This document shows positions 26,871-35,814 of a stretch of 60,337 nucleotides of DNA, piece by piece (position 1 is the first letter of the stretch; each line of letters opens with the position of its first letter). Made by a program: the position numbers and the translations under genes. This DNA is from Pseudomonadota bacterium (GTDB lineage: Bacteria > Desulfobacterota > Desulfobacteria > Desulfobacterales > JAHIVH01): positions 1-60,337 of the forward strand of contig JAHIVH010000033.1 of NCBI GenBank assembly GCA_018816735.1, in the 5' to 3' direction. The notes under the pieces are model-generated. The model was not told where the DNA came from and did no database searches. It worked only from the letters and a program-made list of their open reading frames with translations.

Positions 26871-27845
26871 ATGAAAGTACTGGTATGCGGCGGTGCCGGT
26901 TACATTGGGTCTCACATGGTCAAGATGCTTGACCAGGAAGGCCACGATGTAACCGTATTCGACAATCTGTCCACCGGTCACAAGGAGGCTGTAAAATGGG
27001 GGCGGTTTGCCATAGGGGATTTGACAGAAAAAGGTTCCCTGGATTCGCTTTTCGAGAAAGGCCATTTTGATGCGGTGATGCATTTCTCGGCCAAATCGCT
27101 GGTTGGCGAATCCATGACAGATCCGGCCGGATACTACAGGAATAATGTGCTGGGAACAATCAATCTTTTAAATGCCATGCGTGACCATGATGTGAAAACA
27201 TTTATTTTTTCATCTTCCGCGGCGACCTACGGTAACCCGATCAAACCTTTTATTGATGAAACCCATCCGTTAAATCCCATCAATCCTTACGGGAAAACCA
27301 AATTGATGGTGGAGAAAATTCTTGAGGATTATGAGAAGGCTTATCATATATCTTCTGTCAGTCTCAGGTATTTTAATGCCGCAGGGGCGGATAAGGACGG
27401 CGACATTGGCGAATCCCACGATCCGGAAACCCACCTGATTCCCAATATTATCAAATCTGTGGTTGGAGACAGGGTGCCATTGAAAGTCTTTGGAAATGAT
27501 TATGCCACCAAAGACGGGACTTGCGTAAGAGATTACATCCATGTGACGGATCTTGCAAAAGCGCACCTTCTCTCACTTGATTATATGAATGCGAATAAAG
27601 GCGCTCATGTGTTCAACCTGGGAAACGGGAAAGGATTTTCAATTCTTGACGTGATACACGCTGCAGAAAACGTGATCAATGGAAAAATAGATTTTGAATA
27701 TCAAAAGCGGCGTGCAGGAGATCCGCCCACGCTTGTGGCAGACAGCACGTTTGCAAAAATGGAGCTGGGCTGGAAAATTGAATATGACAATATGACAGAT
27801 ATTATAAAAACAGCATTTGCATGGCATAAGAACCAGACGTATTAA
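26871..27845 (+). CDS. galE: UDP-glucose 4-epimerase
   Basis: A 324-residue short-chain dehydrogenase-type epimerase. The N-terminal NAD site reads GGAGYIGSHMVKMLD, followed by VTVFDNLSTGH. The catalytic Ser and Tyr-x-x-x-Lys are in SSSAATYGNP and YGKTKLMVEK. The C-terminal part includes GTCVRDYIHVTDLAKAH, a strong GalE signature. It interconverts UDP-glucose and UDP-galactose for lipopolysaccharide or exopolysaccharide precursors. The start codon is well placed after a weak purine-rich site. It lies between dnaE and the OmpA-family gene, all on the plus strand. Confidence 0.95.
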   Translation: MKVLVCGGAGYIGSHMVKMLDQEGHDVTVFDNLSTGHKEAVKWGRFAIGDLTEKGSLDSLFEKGHFDAVMHFSAKSLVGESMTDPAGYYRNNVLGTINLLNAMRDHDVKTFIFSSSAATYGNPIKPFIDETHPLNPINPYGKTKLMVEKILEDYEKAYHISSVSLRYFNAAGADKDGDIGESHDPETHLIPNIIKSVVGDRVPLKVFGNDYATKDGTCVRDYIHVTDLAKAHLLSLDYMNANKGAHVFNLGNGKGFSILDVIHAAENVINGKIDFEYQKRRAGDPPTLVADSTFAKMELGWKIEYDNMTDIIKTAFAWHKNQTY

Positions 27846-27877
27846 AGATAAATTTTAAACATGGAGGAGAAAAAAAG

Positions 27878-28864
27878 ATGCGAAAAAAAATTGTTGAGTT
27901 GTTTATTATGACGCTATTTATGAGCTTGCCCGCGTTTGCGGTTGAATTTTCACCTGATGCGGGAATATTTGTACCCTCAGCCTTTGCCATTGCCAAGGAT
28001 AGCGAGATTATTTTACAAAGCATTCCCACCGCATACAGACCCTTGACATTCAACGCCATACTGGAAGCATATGGCCTTAAACTACCGCCGGAAGCGGTAA
28101 AGGATGTTCCGCCAAGCTATGCCAAAGTTGCAGATGGGAAAATAGCATTTGGCAAAGTTCCCACAGCTTACAGCCCGGTGAAAATGCACAGCATTTTTAC
28201 CGCATATGGCCTTCAAATTTCACCTGAAAGTGTGAGCACCAAACTGGGCTCTGCCTCCTATGCAAGCGTCAAGGATGGAAAAATTGTTTTTGGCAAAACG
28301 CCAACAGCATATAGTGGCAAAGAGTTGGCCGGAATTCTCGCCGCATATGAACTTCCCAGGGTGGAACCACCGGCACCAGTCGCTGTTCCTGAGCCGGCAC
28401 CAGTCAAAGAAGTCGTCGTTCCCCCTCCGCCTGTAGTTGTTGACAGCGATGGTGATGGCGTTCCCGATAAAATTGATGCCTGCCCCGGAACACCCAAAGG
28501 TGTCGAAGTCGATGAGAGAGGTTGCTGGATCCTGAAACCGGATTTCTTTTTCAACCTAAACAGCGCCAAGATCAACCCGCAAGTGTATCCGGTTCTGGAT
28601 GGCCTGGAGAAAGTTTTTAATCAAAACCCCACGATGAAGTTGCAAATAGAAGGCCATGCAGATAATACAGGCACAGCCCAATATAACCAGCAATTATCTG
28701 AAAAACGTGCAAAAGCCATTATCACATACCTGGTGGATAAACTGGACATTTCCCCTGATCGCTTGTCAGCAGTTGGCTTTGGTGAGGAAAAACCAATTGC
28801 TTCAAATGACACCAAAGAAGGTCGTGCGAAAAACCGTAGGGTGGAATTGACGCCGATCTGGTAA
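27878..28864 (+). CDS. OmpA-family peptidoglycan-binding protein with an N-terminal repeat
   Basis: A 328-residue exported protein with GGAGG before its ATG and a signal peptide ending near FA-VEF. Residues about 45-165 hold two and a half copies of a unit of about 47 residues, recognisable by PTAYRPLTFNAILEAYGL, PTAYSPVKMHSIFTAYGL and PTAYSGKELAGILAAYEL, with DGKIAFGK or DGKIVFGK closing each full unit. A Pro/Val-rich linker, a thrombospondin type-3-like calcium motif (DSDGDGVPDKIDACPGTP) and a C-terminal OmpA domain follow (IEGHADNTG, SEKRAKAIITYLVD, NRRVELT). The OmpA domain anchors the protein to peptidoglycan. I do not recognise the repeat as a named domain. Confidence 0.85.
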   Translation: MRKKIVELFIMTLFMSLPAFAVEFSPDAGIFVPSAFAIAKDSEIILQSIPTAYRPLTFNAILEAYGLKLPPEAVKDVPPSYAKVADGKIAFGKVPTAYSPVKMHSIFTAYGLQISPESVSTKLGSASYASVKDGKIVFGKTPTAYSGKELAGILAAYELPRVEPPAPVAVPEPAPVKEVVVPPPPVVVDSDGDGVPDKIDACPGTPKGVEVDERGCWILKPDFFFNLNSAKINPQVYPVLDGLEKVFNQNPTMKLQIEGHADNTGTAQYNQQLSEKRAKAIITYLVDKLDISPDRLSAVGFGEEKPIASNDTKEGRAKNRRVELTPIW

Positions 28865-28899
28865 AAAGAATTCATATTGGCTCCAGAAGCATCATCAAT

Positions 28900-28940
28900 A
28901 CCTCCTCCGGGAATGGCCTTTCACCGCCTGCGAGGAGGTG
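28900..28940 (+). terminator. hairpin after the OmpA-family gene
   Basis: ACCTCCTC (28900-28907) pairs exactly with GAGGAGGT (28932-28939) across a 24-base loop that can fold further. It begins 36 bases after the stop and is followed by GTTTGCTTGTTATT, a weak T-rich stretch. It is a plausible but imperfect intrinsic terminator separating this gene from the biotin genes. Confidence 0.45.
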
Positions 28941-29040
28941 TTTGCTTGTTATTAAAACATTGATGAATTGGGGTTAAGGCGATTCACCCTCTTATTTGTC
29001 TTTAAGGTTCCGGTGTGTCCGGGTTAGGTTGTGTTCATAG

Positions 29041-30219
29041 ATGTGCATTGCAGATAGTGAAATGGTTACAGATAAGTATTCTTTTATTGATGAAGCCCTT
29101 CATGAAAGAAGGACCCAGAATCTTTTCAGGAGATTAAGGGCTGTTGATCCCTTGAATGATGTGGAAGTGAATCTTGAAGGGAAGACAGTTATCAATTTCA
29201 GTTCAAACGACTATCTTGGGTTTTCAAAACATCCGAAATTGAAAAAACGGTCCATTGAATATATCAAAAAATTCGGAACCGGTTCTACAGCATCAAGACT
29301 TATTTGCGGGTCAATGCCTTTTTTTGATAAAATCGAGGAGAAGCTGGCTGAACTCAAAGGAACGGAAAAGACTCTCATTTTTAATTCAGGGTTTCAGGCC
29401 AATATTTCCATTCTGCCTTCCCTGTGTAACAGGTCGTCTTTGATTCTTTCTGACAGTCTGAATCATAACAGTCTGATTCAGGGAATGCTGTTAAGCAGAT
29501 GCAAGGTGAAGAAATACACACATAATGATCATGATCATTTAAATACGATGCTTAAGGAAAGCCTGAAAGAAAATTACTCAAGGATATTCATCGTCACAGA
29601 GTCCGTATTCAGCATGGATGGGGACCAAAGTGACATCAACTCGCTTGTATCCCTTGCAAAAGAAAACAATGCGTTTCTGATTGTCGATGAGGCGCATGCC
29701 ACCGGGGTTTTGGGACCACGGGGAATGGGACTCACCTGCGGGAAGGGCGTGGATCTGGTCATCGGAACATTTGGAAAGGCATGTGGTTCTTTTGGCGCAT
29801 ATGCCGCCTGTTCCAAACCGGTCCGGGAATACCTGATCAACTGCTGTTCAGGTCTGATTTATTCTACGGCATTACCGCCATCTATTATTGGTGCTATCGA
29901 TGCCGCGCTTGATCTTATCCCTGCCATGGAGGATGAACGGCGCGAACTGTTACAGAAAGCCCAGCATTTAAGGTCATCCCTTAATCATCTGGGGTATCAT
30001 ACCGGAAAATCCACCACTCAGATTATCCCGGTGATCATCGGGGAAGAAGAGGAAACCATCCGTATGGCAAGATTTCTTGAGGAAAAGGGCATTCTGGGCG
30101 TACCCATCAGGCCGCCATCGGTTGAAAAGGGAGGGGCAAGAATCCGGCTTTCCGTTACCGCGGCTCACTCCTGGGACCATATCGACCAGTTGATCCATGC
30201 ATTTAAAAAGGCAAAATGA
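29041..30219 (+). CDS. bioF: 8-amino-7-oxononanoate synthase
   Basis: A 392-residue PLP enzyme of the alpha-oxoamine synthase family. It has INFSSNDYLGFSKHP near the start, NSGFQANISILPSL, LIVDEAHATGVLGPRGMGL and the PLP-lysine segment IGTFGKACGSFGAY. It condenses pimeloyl-ACP or pimeloyl-CoA with alanine, losing carbon dioxide, in biotin synthesis. It overlaps bioD by four bases (ATGA), which supports the specific assignment over other oxoamine synthases. No bioA or bioB is in view. The start is uncertain by a few codons, since no clear ribosome site precedes 29041. A second domain of this fold ends the large synthase at 51062-57667. Confidence 0.92.
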   Translation: MCIADSEMVTDKYSFIDEALHERRTQNLFRRLRAVDPLNDVEVNLEGKTVINFSSNDYLGFSKHPKLKKRSIEYIKKFGTGSTASRLICGSMPFFDKIEEKLAELKGTEKTLIFNSGFQANISILPSLCNRSSLILSDSLNHNSLIQGMLLSRCKVKKYTHNDHDHLNTMLKESLKENYSRIFIVTESVFSMDGDQSDINSLVSLAKENNAFLIVDEAHATGVLGPRGMGLTCGKGVDLVIGTFGKACGSFGAYAACSKPVREYLINCCSGLIYSTALPPSIIGAIDAALDLIPAMEDERRELLQKAQHLRSSLNHLGYHTGKSTTQIIPVIIGEEEETIRMARFLEEKGILGVPIRPPSVEKGGARIRLSVTAAHSWDHIDQLIHAFKKAK

Positions 30220-30860
30220 AAAAAACGGAATTTCCATCTGCATTTTTTATTACAGGTACGGACACCGGTGTCGGCAAAACGGTTGTATCAGCGATCCTTG
30301 CAAGAGGACTCCTTTCAGCATACTGGAAACCGGTTCAAAGCGGCCTTGATGAGATGACCGATACGCAAACCGTAAAAATGTTGACCGGCCTTCCGGACCG
30401 CCATTTTTTTCCTGAAACCTATCGCCTTAACCATCCGCTGTCACCACACCTTTCCGCCAGGCGGGACGGGATTTCGATATCTCTTGAAAAATTTGTCCTG
30501 CCCGCTTCAGACGCGTATTCCCACCTGATCGTTGAAGGGGCCGGCGGCGTCATGGCACCATTGAATGATGAGTGTTTTATCCTTGATCTGATGAAAAAAC
30601 TGAATCTTCCGGTATTGCTCGTTGCAAGAAGCGGCCTTGGCACCATCAATCATACCTTGTTATCCCTCGATATGATGAGACGAAATGGCCTTCATGTATT
30701 CGGTGCTGTCATGAATGGGCCGGTAAATCCGGGGAACAGGGAAGCGATAGAGTCTTTCGGAAATATTCACGTGATTGCAGAAATTGAACATATGGGCACC
30801 TTGAATCCGGATAGTATAGGAGGGTTATGTGAGCGCCATTTTTTTTCGACAGATACCTAA
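30216..30860 (+). CDS. bioD: dethiobiotin synthetase
   Basis: A 214-residue ATP-dependent carboxylase that closes the ureido ring of dethiobiotin. It shows FFITGTDTGVGKTVVSAIL (P-loop), YWKPVQSGL and VEGAGGVMAPL, all standard BioD landmarks, and a GTINHTLLSLD segment that helps bind nucleotide. Its start overlaps the bioF stop (ATGA). It ends inside the small membrane-protein frame that begins at 30829. Length is normal for the family. Confidence 0.95.
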   Translation: MKKTEFPSAFFITGTDTGVGKTVVSAILARGLLSAYWKPVQSGLDEMTDTQTVKMLTGLPDRHFFPETYRLNHPLSPHLSARRDGISISLEKFVLPASDAYSHLIVEGAGGVMAPLNDECFILDLMKKLNLPVLLVARSGLGTINHTLLSLDMMRRNGLHVFGAVMNGPVNPGNREAIESFGNIHVIAEIEHMGTLNPDSIGGLCERHFFSTDT

Positions 30861-30972
30861 AAAACGATCAACCAGCAAAAAAGCGATCAATTTCAGGTTA
30901 GGGATGATGATCGGCTGGATTCTGGGGGTTGTATTTTATGCTATCTGGAAACTGGTGACGACATATTTGTAA
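30829..30972 (+). CDS. 47-residue single-helix membrane protein
   Basis: GTG 30829 follows GGAGGG by five bases and overlaps the end of bioD in another frame. The product has a strongly basic N-terminus (RQIPKKRSTSKKAINFR) and one hydrophobic helix (MMIGWILGVVFYAIWKLV), ending after TTYL. The good ribosome site, coupled start and membrane-protein composition support a real gene. I do not recognise the family. It lies 35 bases before the helicase-nuclease gene and may belong to the same transcript. Confidence 0.5.
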   Translation: MSAIFFRQIPKKRSTSKKAINFRLGMMIGWILGVVFYAIWKLVTTYL

Positions 30973-31007
30973 AGCCTTTTTATCGTTAATGGAAGGTTGA
31001 AGGTCGG

Positions 31008-33881
31008 ATGAAGACACGAGACGTCCGGGAATATTTGGAAGCCTTGAAAAGGTATGATGTCCTGTCACCATTTATGGTGGATCATCGGGAAATCCCCGGA
31101 AAGGAAGGATGCACCGCCGAACCGTCCCCGCCTTTTCCCGATTTTTTGAAAAAGCTGCTTTCGGACCTGGGAATAACAGCGCTCTATTCCCATCAGATTG
31201 CCGCCATCGACCGCATACGTAAAGGGCTCCACACAGTGATCGCGACACCAACGGCCAGTGGAAAAACCCTGATATACAACCTTAGCATGATCGAACACAT
31301 CGCAGAAAATCCCAAAGCCAGAGCCCTTTATCTGTTTCCTTTAAAAGCGCTGGCCCAGGATCAGTTGAAAAGCCTGAACACGCTGACCCGTGCTCTTGAC
31401 AGGCCTGGCTTCTTGAGTGCAGAGATCTACGACGGTGACACCACACCATACCGTCGCAAAAAAATCAGGAACACTCCCCCAAATGTACTTCTGAGCAATC
31501 CGGAGATGTTGCATCTGTCTATTCTTCCCTATCATTCACGCTGGTCGGAATTTATCGAAAATCTCAAATACGTGGTCGTGGACGAGGTGCATACATTAAG
31601 AGGCGTGATGGGTTCGCATATGGCCTGGGTGTTTCGGAGACTGCTTCGGATTTGTGAGGTTTACGGCGCCAAGCCGGTGTTTATTTTCTGTTCCGCCACT
31701 ATCGGAAATCCGGGCAGGCTGGCTTCCGGATTAACCGGTCTTCCTGTGGCATCCATAAAAAACTGCGGTGCGCCAATGTCAGGCAAACATTTTCTGATGC
31801 TGAACACGCCTGATGGGGCTGCCCAGGCGTCTATCGCACTTCTTCATGCGGCACTATCAAGGAATCTGAGAACGATCATCTACACGCAGTCCAGAAAGAT
31901 GACCGAATTAATCGCTTTATGGGCAGCCCGGAAAGCTGGTAAATACAGCAGTCGAATTTCCGCATACAGAGCAGGTTTTCTTCCTGAGGAAAGAAGAGAG
32001 ATCGAGACCCGTCTTTCGAGCGGAGAACTTCTGGCCGTTGTCACCACCAGTGCGCTTGAAATGGGTATTGATATCGGCAGTCTGGACTTGTGCATTCTTG
32101 TGGGCTACCCCGGAACCGTGATGGCCACATGGCAGAGGGCAGGCCGTGTGGGAAGGGCAGGGCGAGAATCAGCCGTTATTCTTATCGGTCATGAAGATGC
32201 ACTGGATCAGTATATCATGCACAATCCGGATGAATTTTTTCATATGGCGCCGGAAATGGCGGTGATCAATCCTGATAACCCGGTGATCATGAAACGTCAT
32301 CTGGTTTGTGCGGCCGCAGAACTCCCATTGAAGGAAGATGAACCGCTGGTTCAGGAGAAGCATACGGCCTGTGCAGTCAAGGAGCTTGAGATGACCGGCG
32401 GACTCCTCAGAAGTGAAGACGGTGAACTCTTTTTTTCACCCGGTAAATATCCCCATAGAGAAGTGGACTTGAGGGGGACAGGGGATTCAGTGGATATTGT
32501 GGATCAGGATTCAGGGGAAATCATCGGTAATATGGATAAAAGGAGAGCTTTTCACGAAGCCTATCCCGGCGCAGTCTATATCCACCGGGGAACCCATTAT
32601 CTGGTTCGTGAGCTCGATCTTGCCAAAAATACAGCCTATGCCTTAAAGGAACCGGTTCACTACTTTACCCGTGCACGATCCAGCAAGGAAACGGATATCA
32701 TTGAAATTCTGGATGAGAAGCAGATCTGGTCGACCCGGATGGTTCTTTGCCGGCTTAAAGTTACAGAAACGGTTACAGGTTATGAAAAGCGACTGATCAG
32801 GGGGCAGCGCATTTTGGGCGTGTATCCACTGGCGCTTCCGCCATTGGTTATGGAAACAGAAGGCATTTTTATCGAAATTCCGGAAATCATCCGGAAACAC
32901 TGTGAAACCGGTCAACGCCATTTTATGGGCGGGATTCACGCCATGGAGCACGCGGCCATCGGCATTCTTCCCCTGTTGGTTATGACAGACAGAAATGATC
33001 TGGGGGGCATTTCCATTCCCCACCATTATCAGATAGGCTCTGGTGCCGTGTTTGTATATGACGGCTATCCCGGTGGCGTAGGGCTTTCCCGAAGGGCCTT
33101 TGAATGCGGAGAGGCCCTTGTCGAGCGTACCCTTTCGGTTATTGAAACCTGTTCATGCGAGAACGGTTGCCCCGCTTGTGTCCACTCACCCAAGTGCGGC
33201 TCCGGAAACCGGCCCATTGACAAATATGCCGCGCGTGAGATTCTTTATTTGCTGAAAACAGGTACGGTTGCCCCTGCCAAAAAATCTCCCTTATTGCAGA
33301 TAAAAAACGGGAACCTGGAAATAAAGGCACCTTATATCGTAAAGCCGGATCTTCATTTCGGTGTTCTGGACCTTGAGACCCGAAGGTCCGCTGAAGAGGT
33401 GGGGGGATGGGGAAATGCCTCACGAATGGGCATCAGCTGTGTGGTTGTATACGATTCGAAAAGTGACCGCTACGAGGAATATATGGGAGATGAAATGCCC
33501 AGACTCGTTGCCCATGTGAAGGCGCTGGACCTTTTGGTGGGGTTTAATATCATTGGTTTCGACTATGCGGTTCTGAACGGAAACACTGCTTTTAATTTTC
33601 ACAATCTTCCCACATTGGATATGCTTGCGGAGATACACAAACGTCTGGGGTATCGTTTGTCTTTGGATCATTTGGGCGAACAGACCCTGGGAACCCGAAA
33701 AAGCGCGGACGGACTGATGGCGCTCAAATGGTGGAAAGAAGGGAAAATTAACGAAATTGTGGCGTACTGCCGCCAGGATGTCCGGGTCACTCGGGATCTT
33801 TATCTTTTCGGGCGGGAAAACAGGTACTTGCTGTTTAAAAATAAAGGGGGGACGAAAGTCCGGGTCCCCGTGTCCTGGTGA
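31008..33881 (+). CDS. DUF1998-type DEAD/DEAH helicase fused to a DEDD exonuclease domain
   Basis: A 957-residue protein. Residues about 55-450 form a superfamily-2 helicase with Walker A in TPTASGKTL near 80, DEVH near 195, SATIG near 228 and motif VI in QRAGRVGRAGRES. A DUF1998-like region with a four-Cys metal site follows, C-S-C-x4-C-x2-C-x5-C near 715-735, as in MrfA/YprA and Hrq1-like helicases. From about 780 a second enzyme begins: GVLDLETR (D-x-E), VGFNIIGFDYAVL and YCRQD (Y-x3-D), the three motifs of a DnaQ-like DEDD exonuclease of the RNase_H_2/YprB type. In Bacillus the separate MrfA helicase and MrfB exonuclease act together on mitomycin-type DNA damage; here both are in one chain. 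Confidence 0.85.
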   Translation: MKTRDVREYLEALKRYDVLSPFMVDHREIPGKEGCTAEPSPPFPDFLKKLLSDLGITALYSHQIAAIDRIRKGLHTVIATPTASGKTLIYNLSMIEHIAENPKARALYLFPLKALAQDQLKSLNTLTRALDRPGFLSAEIYDGDTTPYRRKKIRNTPPNVLLSNPEMLHLSILPYHSRWSEFIENLKYVVVDEVHTLRGVMGSHMAWVFRRLLRICEVYGAKPVFIFCSATIGNPGRLASGLTGLPVASIKNCGAPMSGKHFLMLNTPDGAAQASIALLHAALSRNLRTIIYTQSRKMTELIALWAARKAGKYSSRISAYRAGFLPEERREIETRLSSGELLAVVTTSALEMGIDIGSLDLCILVGYPGTVMATWQRAGRVGRAGRESAVILIGHEDALDQYIMHNPDEFFHMAPEMAVINPDNPVIMKRHLVCAAAELPLKEDEPLVQEKHTACAVKELEMTGGLLRSEDGELFFSPGKYPHREVDLRGTGDSVDIVDQDSGEIIGNMDKRRAFHEAYPGAVYIHRGTHYLVRELDLAKNTAYALKEPVHYFTRARSSKETDIIEILDEKQIWSTRMVLCRLKVTETVTGYEKRLIRGQRILGVYPLALPPLVMETEGIFIEIPEIIRKHCETGQRHFMGGIHAMEHAAIGILPLLVMTDRNDLGGISIPHHYQIGSGAVFVYDGYPGGVGLSRRAFECGEALVERTLSVIETCSCENGCPACVHSPKCGSGNRPIDKYAAREILYLLKTGTVAPAKKSPLLQIKNGNLEIKAPYIVKPDLHFGVLDLETRRSAEEVGGWGNASRMGISCVVVYDSKSDRYEEYMGDEMPRLVAHVKALDLLVGFNIIGFDYAVLNGNTAFNFHNLPTLDMLAEIHKRLGYRLSLDHLGEQTLGTRKSADGLMALKWWKEGKINEIVAYCRQDVRVTRDLYLFGRENRYLLFKNKGGTKVRVPVSW

Positions 33882-33883
33882 TG

Positions 33884-34393
33884 TCACCGGATACTGTTTT
33901 CGTTATCAACGAAATCTTTCAAGTACCGGAAAAGCGCTTTTTTGGATTTGGGCGGCTTGTTTTGATCAGATTCCTTTCGGGCATTTCTGACAAGCTGGTT
34001 TAAATGTTGCCTGTCTATCTCCGGGAACCGGGTTACGACTTCCTCAAGCGCATCCTTGTTGTCTTCCAGGAGGCGGTCTCTTAATTTTTCAGTTTCAAGA
34101 AAGGCTGCCACATCAATTTTATGCCCTGACTGAATCAGGCCAAGAGATGTCTGAACAGGTTCCATATCCACATCTCGCATGAGCGCACCAATATACTGCA
34201 TCTGTCTGCTTCTGGCACCATGGGATTTGATTGTTTTAACAAAATGGAGCGCCTCTTTTAATTTGTCCGGAACAGGCATCCCGTCAATTTGTGATGCAGA
34301 AAGTTCAGAAAGCCTTTCTCCCAGTTTCTGAAGGTCATGCATTTCTTTTTTAGCCTGTGTTTTGCTTTTTTTTTCTTCTTCCATATGTGTCAT
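33884..34393 (-). CDS. darP: ribosome-associated protein DarP (YjgA/DUF615)
   Basis: A 169-residue, highly charged helical protein. ATG 34393 has GAGG six bases upstream. Family landmarks include KSKTQAKKEMHDLQKLGERL, LHFVKTIKSHGARSRQMQYIG, MRDVD and RQHLNQLVRNARKE near the end. YjgA/DarP in Escherichia coli binds late 50S ribosome precursors and promotes maturation of the peptidyl-transferase centre. The gene converges tightly with the helicase-nuclease gene (stops three bases apart) and follows recX on the same strand. Confidence 0.9.
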   Translation of the reverse strand: MTHMEEEKKSKTQAKKEMHDLQKLGERLSELSASQIDGMPVPDKLKEALHFVKTIKSHGARSRQMQYIGALMRDVDMEPVQTSLGLIQSGHKIDVAAFLETEKLRDRLLEDNKDALEEVVTRFPEIDRQHLNQLVRNARKESDQNKPPKSKKALFRYLKDFVDNENSIR

Positions 34394-34414
34394 GACATGC
34401 CTCTAAAATGAATA

Positions 34415-35041
34415 TTAATCTGTCTTGAGAGAATCCAGTACTTTTTCAAGGGTATCATTCGCGATATCATAATTGAAACCCCTGCGTGACAGAAAGGAAA
34501 GTATCTTCTCCTTGAGTTGGTTTTCCGGTAACGCCTGCCACCGATAAAGTTTTCCCTTAACCGCTTTCCAGGCCAGTTCAAGATCGTTTGCAGACTCAAG
34601 CACCTGGTTGATGATATTTTCCTTGACCCCTTTTTGTTTTAATTCAAACCGCAGCGCAAAAGTGCTTCTCGGATGGAACCGTTCCCTGTTTTCCACAAAA
34701 ATCCGGGCATAGGTTTCATCATTGATATACGTGTTTCCTTCCAGTTTTTGTATGGTTTGTTCAATTATGGGTTTTGAAAATTTTTTCCCACGGAGATGTG
34801 TTTCAATTTCACTTTTGCTTCGGGGGCTTCTGGTAAGATAGCCGATCGCTGTTGAGTAGGCTTTATATACATCATGCTCATGCCTGAATGCATCGATTTC
34901 AGAAGGAGAAAGTTTCTGGCCGGGTTTCAGGGATGAGGCGGATAACAGGGGAACCGAGAATGCATAGTCACCGTCGATAAATATATTAACCCGGCTGGCG
35001 TTTCGTTTCTGATATTTAATGTCCGTGACAATCCCTTTCAT
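34415..35041 (-). CDS. recX: regulatory protein RecX
   Basis: A 208-residue protein of three-helix RecX repeats: DAFRHEHDVYKAYSTAIGYL, RSPRSKSEIETHLRGK, YINDETYARIFVENRERF and an extra C-terminal repeat with FLSRRGFNYDIANDTLEK. RecX binds the RecA filament and limits its activity. The gene is not next to recA here. It overlaps by four bases the end of the unknown gene upstream (35038-35700), which suggests translational coupling and co-regulation with that protein. Confidence 0.9.
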   Translation of the reverse strand: MKGIVTDIKYQKRNASRVNIFIDGDYAFSVPLLSASSLKPGQKLSPSEIDAFRHEHDVYKAYSTAIGYLTRSPRSKSEIETHLRGKKFSKPIIEQTIQKLEGNTYINDETYARIFVENRERFHPRSTFALRFELKQKGVKENIINQVLESANDLELAWKAVKGKLYRWQALPENQLKEKILSFLSRRGFNYDIANDTLEKVLDSLKTD

Positions 35042-35700
35042 GATTTCTGATCGAAAAAAGTTTTTTGCCTGTAGGTTTTCACCGGTGCAATATCCCTGGC
35101 TTCCATGATTTCGCGGCGGACATGGGTCAGCTTGTTTTCACCTATAGCCACATTCAGGTGCGTGTTTAATGCCGTTTTCCCTTCATGGGTTATGTAGTTG
35201 ATTTTATCTGATTGATCAAGGGACGAAAAGCAATCAAAGATATTTTTAATCCTGATCAGGAATTCTTTTGATGAAACCTGCTGATAGATCGGCAGCCATT
35301 TGACGTCTGTTTTTTTTGCAAGTGTCCGGATCGTTTCATTAAGCAGCAGGATATCTTCTGGTTTTCTGATGTTTCGTTTCAGGGAAAGAAACGAAAAGAT
35401 TTCAGTTTTGGATGTAACGAGAAATTTTCTTAAAATCAATTCCCATAGATGGGTTTTAAAGCTTTCCGTATCGCTGGTTTTCAGTTGTGCCCGAATGAAG
35501 GTCCGCAAAGGGGCCGCCTCAATCGATTCAAGACAGATGAAATGGGATATCCTGATGTCAATTGCGGTCAGCAGAAATGCGTCAATAGCGGAGAGGGCAT
35601 CGATCAGCTCAGCCATCAGCTGATAGATTCGGGCAGGGTTTCTTGACCGATTTGAAAAATCAAACTCGATGCAGTAATCTGCTTTTTGAGGTGTGTGCAT
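35038..35700 (-). CDS. uncharacterised 220-residue protein coupled to recX
   Basis: I do not recognise this family. The protein is predicted soluble and mainly helical, with no signal peptide or membrane segment. Recognisable stretches are YCIEFDFSNRSRNPARIYQ near the start, FKTHLWELILRKFLV in the middle and THVRREIMEARDIAPVKTY near the end. The ATGA overlap with recX on its 3' side and the lack of an internal frame problem support a real gene. Its position suggests, but does not show, a role linked to RecA regulation. Confidence 0.6.
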   Translation of the reverse strand: MHTPQKADYCIEFDFSNRSRNPARIYQLMAELIDALSAIDAFLLTAIDIRISHFICLESIEAAPLRTFIRAQLKTSDTESFKTHLWELILRKFLVTSKTEIFSFLSLKRNIRKPEDILLLNETIRTLAKKTDVKWLPIYQQVSSKEFLIRIKNIFDCFSSLDQSDKINYITHEGKTALNTHLNVAIGENKLTHVRREIMEARDIAPVKTYRQKTFFDQKS

Positions 35701-35814
35701 TTCAGATACCGGAACATTTGCATGATTAACATTGGAAAATCTTCCCTGACCGGATACTGATTAACTGTTTTGCAATTATACGACAGAACCGGGGTGAATG
35801 AAAAGGAAAAAATG

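Noticed and set aside
27878..28340. The repeats in the OmpA-family gene as a DNA-level tandem repeat or CRISPR-like array
   Set aside because: The similarity is at protein level, the unit is about 140 bases with diverged sequence, and it stays in one reading frame.
29041..30219. bioF as a second alpha-oxoamine synthase of the megasynthase pathway
   Set aside because: The four-base overlap with bioD and 20 kb distance from the megasynthase make the biotin role far more likely.
35300..35623. Plus-strand frame opposite the unknown recX-coupled gene
   Set aside because: It is antisense to a longer frame that has a coupled start, has no ribosome site and has shadow-like composition.
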